DNA from: Kingella oralis
Lineage (GTDB): Bacteria > Pseudomonadota > Gammaproteobacteria > Burkholderiales > Neisseriaceae
Assembly (NCBI GenBank): GCA_905373195.1
Contig: CAJPSG010000109.1
Coordinates: 1-5,133 of the forward strand
Length of the DNA stretch: 5,133 bases
Direction: 5' to 3'
Shown: positions 1 through 4,383 of the stretch, one piece after another
Numbering within the stretch: position 1 is the stretch's first letter
Layout of the letters: each line of letters starts with the position of its first letter
Translations under genes and position numbers: made by a program
The notes under the pieces: model-generated
Databases searched by the model: none
Seen by the model: only the letters and a program-made list of their open reading frames with translations
Told to the model about the DNA's origin: nothing

Positions 1-1183
1 GGCGATGCCCACGAATCTCGCTTTCATCGCGCACGCCACCCAACGCCATGCGAACGTATTTGCGCCCTGTGGCTTTGGCGATGCTCTCGCCCAGCGACGT
101 TTTGCCCACCCCCGGTGGCCCAACCAAGCACAAAATTGGACCTTTCAGCTTATCGGTGCGTTTTTGCACGGCAAGATATTCCAAAATGCGCTCTTTGACT
201 TTTTCCAAGCCGTAGTGGTCTTCGTTGAGCACCAAATCAGCTTTGGTTAAGTCTTTGCTAACGCGCGTTTTTTTCTTCCATGGCAATTCCAGCAGCGTTT
301 CAATGTAGTTGCGAATCACGGTGGCTTCGGCAGACATGGCGGGCATCATTTTGAGTTTTCTCAACTCGCTCAGGGCTTTTTCTTCGCCCTCTTGGCTCAT
401 GCCTGCGGATTTGATTTGCTGTTCCAGCTTGTCTAGCTCGCCTTTTTCGTCTTCTTCGCCGAGCTCTTTTTGGATGACCTTAATCTGCTCGTTGAGATAA
501 TAATCGCGCTGGTTTTTCTCCATTTGGCGTTTCACTTTGCCGCGAATACGTTTTTCCAGCTGAGAAATTTCCAACTCGCCCTCAATTTGCGCCAGCAAAA
601 ATTCCATGCGCTCGCCCACGTCTGCCAGTTCCAGCAGTTTTTGGCGTTGCTCTAATTTGAGTTGCAAATGGGCGGCGATGGTGTCAGCGAGGCGGCTGTT
701 GTCTTCAATTTCTTGAATGCTGGCGAGCACTTCGGCAGGGATTTTTTTGTGGTGTTTGGTGTATTGGTCAAATTGCGATAGCAGGCTGCGGCGCAGGGCT
801 TCTTGGTCGGCGGGCGCGGCGATGCTGTCGGCTAACACGGTTACTTGCGCTTCAAATAATTCGCCTGTGTCTTGCAGGGCGTTCACGCTGGCGCGTTGTT
901 TGCCTTCCACCAACACTTTAACCGTACCATCGGGCAGTTTTAAAACTTGTAGGATTTCGGCGATGGTGCCTGTTTCGTGCAAATCGTTTGCGCTGGGGTC
1001 TTCATCGTTGCCATTTTTTTGCGCGAGCAGGAAAACGGTTTGGTCGGCTGTCATCGCGGCGTTGAGCGCGGCAACGGATTTGGCGCGCCCCACAAACAGG
1101 GGCAGCACCATGTGTGGGTAAACCACCATGTCGCGCAGGGGCAGCGTGGGCAATGTGATGTGTTGAGATTTTTTTCTTGCCAT
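1..1183 (-). CDS. lon: ATP-dependent Lon protease, N-terminal 394 residues (3' end beyond window)
   Basis: Lon is a cytoplasmic AAA+ serine protease that degrades misfolded and short-lived regulatory proteins. Reading down from the ATG at 1181-1183, the frame is open to the left edge. It starts MARKKSQHITLPTLPLRD and continues MVVYPHMVLPLFVGR, typical of the Lon N-terminal substrate-binding domain (about residues 1-200). A charged helical stretch rich in Glu and Lys follows (about 200-300, including a KRQMEKNQRDYYLNEQIKVI segment). The Walker A motif GPPGVGKT lies at residues 355-362 (about 98-121), almost exactly where E. coli Lon has it, so no large insertion or deletion is present. Walker B and the Ser-Lys protease dyad would lie beyond the window; the family is usually about 780-820 residues. 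A weak AAGAGA ribosome site precedes the start. A sigma-32-type promoter sits about 35-65 nt upstream. The gene looks intact as far as it is visible. Confidence 0.97.
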   Translation of the reverse strand, partial: MARKKSQHITLPTLPLRDMVVYPHMVLPLFVGRAKSVAALNAAMTADQTVFLLAQKNGNDEDPSANDLHETGTIAEILQVLKLPDGTVKVLVEGKQRASVNALQDTGELFEAQVTVLADSIAAPADQEALRRSLLSQFDQYTKHHKKIPAEVLASIQEIEDNSRLADTIAAHLQLKLEQRQKLLELADVGERMEFLLAQIEGELEISQLEKRIRGKVKRQMEKNQRDYYLNEQIKVIQKELGEEDEKGELDKLEQQIKSAGMSQEGEEKALSELRKLKMMPAMSAEATVIRNYIETLLELPWKKKTRVSKDLTKADLVLNEDHYGLEKVKERILEYLAVQKRTDKLKGPILCLVGPPGVGKTSLGESIAKATGRKYVRMALGGVRDESEIRGHR

Positions 1184-1218
1184 GATGTTCTCTTGTATTG
1201 GGAAATAAGTGGGGCAGC

Positions 1219-1246
1219 AAATGGGGCTGCTGGGGGATATTTCAAG
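1219..1246 (-). promoter_or_regulatory. Sigma-32 (RpoH) heat-shock promoter of lon
   Basis: On the minus strand CTTGAAA (1240-1246) is followed after exactly 13 nt by CCCCATTT (1219-1226). This matches the known RpoH consensus CTTGAAA-N(11-16)-CCCCATNT at every defined position. The predicted transcript would begin near 1212, giving a leader of about 30 nt before the lon ATG at 1183. lon is a classical heat-shock gene, so position and orientation agree with the motif. I did not see an equally good sigma-70 promoter in this gap. Confidence 0.85.
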
Positions 1247-1262
1247 CGATGGGGGCGAAAAG

Positions 1263-1305
1263 TTTTCAGGCTGCCTGTGCAATCTTGGATTAGGCAGCCT
1301 GAAAA
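1263..1305 (-). terminator. Inverted uptake-sequence hairpin, probable terminator of the 141-aa gene
   Basis: TTTTCAGGCTGCCT (1263-1276) and AGGCAGCCTGAAAA (1292-1305) are perfect inverted copies that can form a 14-bp stem with a 15-nt loop. Each arm carries a full AGGCAGCCTGAA uptake sequence. The hairpin begins 7 nt after the stop codon of the membrane-protein gene. In the minus direction it is followed by CTTTTCG, a short T tract. Paired uptake sequences acting as terminators are well known in Neisseria. It also separates that gene from the lon promoter. Efficiency is uncertain because the T run is short. Confidence 0.75.
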
Positions 1306-1311
1306 GGGGGG

Positions 1312-1737
1312 TTAGCGTGGTCGTCCTGCTTTGCGTTTGCCGCCGTGCTGGCGTTGTTGCTTCATCATTTCTTGGTTGGCGGCTTGCTTGCTGATGCGTG
1401 CGCTCAGTTGTTTTTCGGCTTCTTGCACCGAGCAGCGCATGGCTTGGCTGGCGATAAACAGGGCATCTTTGCGGTCTTTGCCGCCTGAAAAATACATTCG
1501 GCGCAAATCGGCTGGGTTGATTTTGCCTGCTTTGAGGTCAATGTTGAAACGGGCGGCGTTGTCAATCAGCTTTTTTTGTTTCCAATAAACGGTGCCTGTG
1601 GCGATGCCTACGATAGCGGCAACGGTTGCCACGCCAATGAGGGCGGCGATAATGGGGCTTGCGCCTGAAAGGTAGGCAATCAAGCCGATGGCGATTGCCA
1701 TAATTAGCCAAATAATGACGGCGCGTTTTCTATCCAT
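1312..1737 (-). CDS. Hypothetical inner-membrane protein with two predicted helices and a basic tail (141 aa)
   Basis: I do not recognise a family. The ATG at 1735-1737 is preceded by a good AAGGAA ribosome site (1744-1749) at 6-nt spacing, which fixes the start. The protein begins with a positive MDRKR, then has hydrophobic helices at about residues 6-23 and 28-51 joined by a short SGASP turn. KQKK follows the second helix, so both ends are predicted to face the cytoplasm. Residues 60-120 form a soluble, charged, probably helical domain (including NPADLRRMYFSGGKDRKDAL). The tail is strongly basic, ending GGKRKAGRPR. It has its own gap of about 430 nt upstream and a hairpin terminator downstream, so it appears monocistronic. 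Codon use resembles the neighbouring genes. Nothing in the sequence reveals its function. Confidence 0.8.
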   Translation of the reverse strand: MDRKRAVIIWLIMAIAIGLIAYLSGASPIIAALIGVATVAAIVGIATGTVYWKQKKLIDNAARFNIDLKAGKINPADLRRMYFSGGKDRKDALFIASQAMRCSVQEAEKQLSARISKQAANQEMMKQQRQHGGKRKAGRPR

Positions 1738-1775
1738 GATGTGTTCCTTGTGTTGCGAAAGGGGTTGAGGTGGGC

Positions 1776-1812
1776 TTCAGGCTGCCTTTGTGCTGCGAAT
1801 AAGCAGCCTGAA
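1776..1812. repeat. Inverted uptake-sequence pair A
   Basis: TTCAGGCTGCCT (1776-1787) is a perfect minus-strand copy of AGGCAGCCTGAA. Its partner AAGCAGCCTGAA (1801-1812) has A instead of G at position 2. The arms pair over 10 bp (1776-1785 with 1803-1812). No T tract follows in either direction, so terminator activity is doubtful. Confidence 0.85.
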
Positions 1813-1825
1813 ATGATATTTGGTG

Positions 1826-1867
1826 TTTTCAGGCTGCCTATTGAATAGGTAGGAGGCAGCCTGAAAA
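1826..1867. repeat. Inverted uptake-sequence pair B
   Basis: TTTTCAGGCTGCCT (1826-1839) and AGGCAGCCTGAAAA (1854-1867) are perfect inverted copies with a 14-bp stem and a 14-nt loop. The stem equals that of the hairpin after the 141-aa gene. There is no adjacent gene end for it to terminate. Confidence 0.9.
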
Positions 1868-1912
1868 TCAATACGGTGCGTTCTTGTAAAGCCCAGATAG
1901 CAGCGAAAATGG

Positions 1913-1953
1913 TTTTCAGGCTGCCTATGAGAATATGAAGCGGCAGCCTGAAA
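1913..1953. repeat. Inverted uptake-sequence pair C
   Basis: TTCAGGCTGCCT (1915-1926) is perfect. The partner CGGCAGCCTGAA (1941-1952) differs only in its first base. The stem is 12 bp (1914-1925 with 1942-1953), with a 16-nt loop. Confidence 0.88.
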
Positions 1954-2069
1954 GCCCAAGACTGCAATTTGACGAAGCGCAAATGCTGGTCGGCAGCATT
2001 ATGGATGAACGCGGTGCAGGTTATGCGCCCTATTCCGTTATCCTTAATCATCACGTTGAGGCAGCCTGA
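1935..2069 (+). CDS. Doubtful short ORF or gene remnant (44 codons)
   Basis: A plus-strand frame begins ATG at 1935 after a weak GAGAAT and ends at the TGA (2067-2069) embedded in an uptake sequence. The first residues, MKRQPES, are just the translated repeat. The middle, LQFDEAQMLVGSIMDERGAG followed by YAPYSVILNHHVE, looks more like real protein than the other frames here, with ordinary codon choice. It ends EAA*, again from the repeat. It could be a C-terminal scrap of a lost gene trapped between uptake sequences, a small gene, or chance. It is the only candidate on the plus strand. I recognise no family. Confidence 0.2.
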   Translation: MKRQPESPRLQFDEAQMLVGSIMDERGAGYAPYSVILNHHVEAA

Positions 2070-2170
2070 AAATCTTGTTTACGGTGTTTACTTTGCTGCC
2101 ACCTTTGGTTTGCTTCGCAGAAACGCGCATGACTCGTTTTAGCTACGCTGAACTGCGTTTCAGGCTGCCT
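2059..2170. repeat. 112-bp unit bounded by inverted uptake sequences
   Basis: The left boundary is AGGCAGCCTGAA (2059-2070) and the right boundary TTCAGGCTGCCT (2159-2170). With one flanking base they form a 13-bp terminal inverted repeat. Inside, GAAACGC (about 2120-2126) and GCGTTTC (about 2155-2161) form a second, nested inverted repeat that runs into the right arm. The right boundary shares its last base with the holA stop codon. It could act as a holA 3' hairpin, but no T tract follows in the minus direction. A dispersed, uptake-sequence-bounded element is possible. Confidence 0.6.
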
Positions 2171-3180
2171 TATGTTGCCAACTGCATCACCAGCTGGCGC
2201 AAGGTCGCCCACGCATCACCTGTTTCCGCGCCTTTAATTTGGCGGTCAATTTGTGCGCAGGTTTTCAGCGCGTCTATTAAGCGTGGCGCGGTTAAACGCG
2301 CGGCGGCTTGGCTGGCGTATTGTTGCTTATCGCCCCACAAGCGCAATTCGTTGCGCACGGCTTGCACGGTTTTGCCCTGTTTGAGTGCCGCGCTCAACCG
2401 TATCAACGTGTGCACATCTTCGGCAATCGCCCACAGCAGCAAAACAGGCTCTTCATCATCGGCAGCCAATCCGTCTAACAAATGGGCGGTGCGGCGCACG
2501 TTGCCGCTCATCCACGCGGCGGCAAGCTGAAAAACATCAAACCGCGCCACATTGGCAATGCTCTCTTGCGCGTCTTGAATGCTGATTAAATGCCCCTGCG
2601 GGAACAGCAGCGCAAGTTTGTCCACTTCTTGTTTGGCGGCGAGCAAATTGCCCTCCACCCGTTCGGCAAACAGGGCAACGGCGGCGGCTTCGGCTTCCAA
2701 GCCGTGTTGCTGCAAGCGCGTGTTAATCCACGCGGGCAAGGCGTTGGCGTTCACGGCTTTGGCTTCCAGCATCACGCCGTGTTTGCTGAGCGCAGTAAAC
2801 CATTTGGCTTGGGTTTGGGCGCGTTCTAGTTTGGGCAACACAATCAGCGTTACCGTGTCGCGCGGCAGGTTTTCTGCCAACTGCTGTAAGGCTTCGCCGC
2901 CATTTTTGCCCACTTTGCCGCTGGGGATGTGAATTTCCAGAAGTTTTAAATCGGCAAACAAGCCTGCGCTGTCGGCATTGGCTAACACTTCGTTCCAGTC
3001 AAAGCTGGCACTTTCTGCGGTGTAGCTTTCGCGGTTTAAATAGCCGCGTTGCTTGGCTACGGCGCGGATGTGGTCTAACGCTTCAATGCGCAGCAAATCT
3101 TCTTCGCCGTGGATAACGTAAAGCGGCTGCAATGTGCTTTTCAGGCTGCCTGAAAGCTGGTTGATGTCAAGCTGGGGCAT
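2170..3180 (-). CDS. holA: DNA polymerase III delta subunit (clamp loader)
   Basis: HolA is the clamp-loader subunit that binds and opens the beta sliding clamp during replication. The product is 336 residues (E. coli delta is 343). I chose the ATG at 3178-3180, giving MPQLDINQL, because it overlaps the lptE stop as TAATG; the frame stays open about 64 codons further up only as a shadow of lptE. Residues 19-34 (PLYVIHGEEDLLRIEA) are the typical start of the delta N-terminal domain. L74-F75 in AGLFADLKLLEI matches the Leu-Phe pair that inserts into the beta clamp in E. coli delta. The C-terminal helical domain ends QIKGAETGDAWATLRQLVMQLAT, typical of the collar domain. Residues 10-14 (SGSLK) are encoded by an internal uptake sequence. 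Translation is probably coupled to lptE. The stop codon (TAA, 2170-2172) abuts another uptake sequence. Confidence 0.95.
   Translation of the reverse strand: MPQLDINQLSGSLKSTLQPLYVIHGEEDLLRIEALDHIRAVAKQRGYLNRESYTAESASFDWNEVLANADSAGLFADLKLLEIHIPSGKVGKNGGEALQQLAENLPRDTVTLIVLPKLERAQTQAKWFTALSKHGVMLEAKAVNANALPAWINTRLQQHGLEAEAAAVALFAERVEGNLLAAKQEVDKLALLFPQGHLISIQDAQESIANVARFDVFQLAAAWMSGNVRRTAHLLDGLAADDEEPVLLLWAIAEDVHTLIRLSAALKQGKTVQAVRNELRLWGDKQQYASQAAARLTAPRLIDALKTCAQIDRQIKGAETGDAWATLRQLVMQLAT
3140..3154. repeat. Palindrome-like double uptake sequence inside holA
   Basis: TTCAGGCTGCCTGAA contains AGGCAGCCTGAA on the minus strand (3140-3151) and AGGCTGCCTGAA on the plus strand (3143-3154). The first is the main repeat of the window. 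The second is, from memory, the AG-simDUS dialect. It lies in codons 10-14 of holA and is translated SGSLK. Confidence 0.85.
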
Positions 3181-3686
3181 TATGGCTGAGGCTCGCTGGC
3201 GGCTTGCGCGGGCGATGATGGGTTCAAAAAGCCAAGCTGGCGCACGATTTGTTCGGCGGCATCGTTGTGCATATCGCGCCAAATGGTGTTGGTTTCTTCG
3301 TCTTTGCCCAGCGTTAAGCCGTCCGAATACGGCATGGTGCGGCGCACATTGGCAATCAGCGGCGCGCCCCAAGGTTGGTTGTTGCGATAGGCTTGGGCGG
3401 TTACGCGCAGGGTAAACAAGTATTCATTGAGCTTGGCGGCGCGGGTGATGGTGTAGATGTCGCGTTTGTTGTCAAAGCTGGTTACGCGCAATTCGGCTTG
3501 GGCTTGGCTTTGGGCAACGGGTTTGCCCGAGGCGTGGCGTATGGCGTTTTCCAGCGGTTTTTGCAACTGCCCGCCCGAGATATACCATTTTTGTTCAGGC
3601 AGATGGTCGTGCGCGTAGGTGCCTTTTAGGTGAAAACCGCAGGCGGAAAGTGCGCTTACGGCGATAAATGGAACAAGTTTTTTCAT
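3180..3686 (-). CDS. lptE: LPS-assembly lipoprotein LptE
   Basis: LptE is the outer-membrane lipoprotein that plugs the LptD barrel and helps insert lipopolysaccharide into the outer leaflet. The product is 168 residues from the ATG at 3684-3686. This start gives a proper lipoprotein signal, MKKLVPFIAVSALSAC, with lipobox L13-S14-A15-C16; a frame extension 13 codons upstream would spoil it and crosses the promoter. The mature protein begins CGFHLKGTYAHDHLP, the hallmark start of the family (CGFHLRG). RDIYTITRAAKLNEYLFTLRV at about residues 76-96 is the conserved central beta region. Gly follows the lipidated Cys, consistent with outer-membrane sorting. The tail is Ala/Ser/Pro-rich. The stop overlaps the holA start (TAATG); lptE-holA adjacency is conserved in many proteobacteria. 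A sigma-70 promoter lies about 40 nt upstream, but the ribosome site is weak. Confidence 0.95.
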   Translation of the reverse strand: MKKLVPFIAVSALSACGFHLKGTYAHDHLPEQKWYISGGQLQKPLENAIRHASGKPVAQSQAQAELRVTSFDNKRDIYTITRAAKLNEYLFTLRVTAQAYRNNQPWGAPLIANVRRTMPYSDGLTLGKDEETNTIWRDMHNDAAEQIVRQLGFLNPSSPAQAASEPQP

Positions 3687-3723
3687 GGCGTTTCGGTGGA
3701 TTGGGCGGCAAATAAAGTGGCGC

Positions 3724-3752
3724 ATTATAGCGTTAAAAATTTTTATTTTCCA
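3724..3752 (-). promoter_or_regulatory. Sigma-70 promoter of lptE-holA
   Basis: On the minus strand a perfect TATAAT (3724-3729) lies 17 nt downstream of TGGAAA (3747-3752), which matches TTGACA at 4 of 6 positions. The spacer is AT-rich. Transcription would start near 3717, giving a leader of about 30 nt before the lptE ATG at 3686. The promoter lies directly behind the terminator of the upstream gene. Confidence 0.75.
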
Positions 3753-3760
3753 TTAATAAA

Positions 3761-3794
3761 GCCTTTACAAACGCGGGGGGCGGTTTGCAAAGGC
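3761..3794 (-). terminator. Rho-independent terminator of the DUF4124-like gene
   Basis: In the minus direction GCCTTTGCAAAC (3783-3794) pairs with GTTTGTAAAGGC (3761-3772) through 12 positions, one of them a G-U wobble, around a 10-nt GC-rich loop. The stem is followed by TTTATTAATGG, a moderate T tract. It lies 34 nt past the stop of the upstream gene and just before the lptE promoter, so it should insulate the two transcription units. It is not built from uptake sequences, unlike the hairpin before lon. Confidence 0.75.
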
Positions 3795-3815
3795 TTGGGT
3801 AATGCGGGCGGATTG

Positions 3816-3827
3816 GGGCAGCCTGAA
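3816..3827 (+). repeat. Single uptake sequence, one mismatch
   Basis: GGGCAGCCTGAA differs from AGGCAGCCTGAA only in the first base. It is unpaired and lies just after the stop codon (TAG, 3829-3831) of the DUF4124-like gene. Confidence 0.75.
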
Positions 3828-3828
3828 A

Positions 3829-4353
3829 CTACATGCGGCTCAACTCGCGCTGCAAGGCTTGGATGTTTTGCTGGCGGTCTAACACCGCGCTTTCTAGCTG
3901 GCGAATGCGGGCATCGCGGTTGGTGTCGTTTGCGCCTTTCACGATGCGCCCATCGGCGAGGTTTTGCTTGGCTTGGGCAAGGGCGTTGCGCTCGTTGTTC
4001 AACTCTTGTTCCAAGATGGTGCGCCGTCCGTTGGCGCGCGCGCTGCTGAGTTTGGGCACGGTGGGCATGGCAGGTTGCATATTGGCAACGGGCACGCTAC
4101 GCGCGGGGGCTGCGCCACCGCTAGGGCGGTAGCTGCTGCGCGAAGCAACGGATGTGCTGCGCGAAGTATCAACGGGCGCATCGTAATGATGCTTCACGCT
4201 GGTGTAGCTACCGATTTTGTTGCCCAAATCGGCTTTGCCGCTGCCTTTTTTGGGGTTGGATGTGTAGCAACCTTCGCCGCAGCTGTAAATTTCGGCAAAC
4301 GCGCCTTGCGATAGGGTGAATAAAACAATGCTGGTTAAAAGTGCTTTTTTCAT
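3829..4353 (-). CDS. Secreted DUF4124-like protein with C-terminal coiled coil (174 aa)
   Basis: The ATG at 4351-4353 has a good AAGGAC ribosome site at about 4364-4369. It gives a clean Sec signal peptide, MKKALLTSIVLFTLSQGAFA, with cleavage expected after A20. The mature N-terminus EIYSCGEGCYTS has two cysteines (C25, C29) that could form a disulfide. This and the following KADLGNKIGSY resemble a shortened, diverged DUF4124 domain as found in beta-proteobacteria; this is family knowledge from memory and the match is weak. Residues 61-100 are a Ser/Ala/Pro/Arg-rich linker. Residues 110-172 (RRTILEQELNNERNALAQAK, then a NIQALQRELSR end) form a coiled coil broken near 135-145, and this tail fits DUF4124 proteins better than the N-terminus does. 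It is probably periplasmic. It sits 16 nt after the ABC-F gene, likely co-transcribed, and has a terminator downstream. The biological role is unknown. Confidence 0.85.
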   Translation of the reverse strand: MKKALLTSIVLFTLSQGAFAEIYSCGEGCYTSNPKKGSGKADLGNKIGSYTSVKHHYDAPVDTSRSTSVASRSSYRPSGGAAPARSVPVANMQPAMPTVPKLSSARANGRRTILEQELNNERNALAQAKQNLADGRIVKGANDTNRDARIRQLESAVLDRQQNIQALQRELSRM

Positions 4354-4368
4354 GTTTACAAGTCCTTT

Positions 4369-4383
4369 TTCAGGCTGCCTGAA
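4369..4383. repeat. Double uptake sequence containing the ABC-F stop codon
   Basis: TTCAGGCTGCCTGAA again carries AGGCAGCCTGAA on the minus strand (4369-4380) and AGGCTGCCTGAA on the plus strand (4372-4383). The TGA stop of the ABC-F gene (4370-4372) lies inside it. The last three residues (QAA) are encoded by it too. Confidence 0.85.

Larger units (their letters stand above)
1738..2169. other. 432-nt gap with no confident gene, crowded with uptake sequences
   Basis: This stretch separates holA from the 141-aa membrane-protein gene. It holds three consecutive inverted uptake-sequence pairs (1776-1812, 1826-1867, 1913-1953) and a wider inverted pair bounding 2059-2170. Open frames across it on both strands are largely made of the translated repeat (FRLP, GSLK, QPE, FQAA), so I treat most of them as spurious. 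One short plus-strand frame is listed separately as doubtful. I saw no convincing sigma-70 promoter for the downstream membrane-protein gene. Confidence 0.8.

Noticed and set aside
1481..1495. GCCGCCTGAAAAA inside the 141-aa gene, similar to a Neisseria uptake sequence
   Set aside because: It differs from the window's 12-mer at three positions and from the meningococcal core at one; a chance match in coding sequence is likely.
1868..1913. TTTACA on the minus strand as a possible -35 for the 141-aa gene
   Set aside because: At the proper spacing the -10 would be TTTTCA inside an uptake sequence, a poor match; no convincing promoter.
1777..1959. Minus-strand open frame of 60 codons
   Set aside because: It consists largely of repeat translations (FQAA, RQPEN) and lies wholly inside the hairpin cluster.
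1704..2054. Minus-strand open frame of 116 codons across the intergenic gap
   Set aside because: Much of it is translated uptake sequence (FRLP, GSLK), it overlaps the well-supported start of the 141-aa gene, and it has no clear ribosome site.
2075..2530. Plus-strand open frame of 151 codons
   Set aside because: Most of it is antisense to holA; only the first 30 or so codons are outside, in the uptake-bounded unit. Composition is not protein-like.
3181..3372. 64-codon N-terminal extension of HolA
   Set aside because: It is a shadow of the lptE 3' end in another frame; the start at 3180 fits the family's length and the TAATG overlap.
3630..4314. Long plus-strand frames opposite lptE and the DUF4124-like gene
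   Set aside because: They are antisense shadows of GC-rich genes with convincing signal peptides, ribosome sites and family features on the minus strand.
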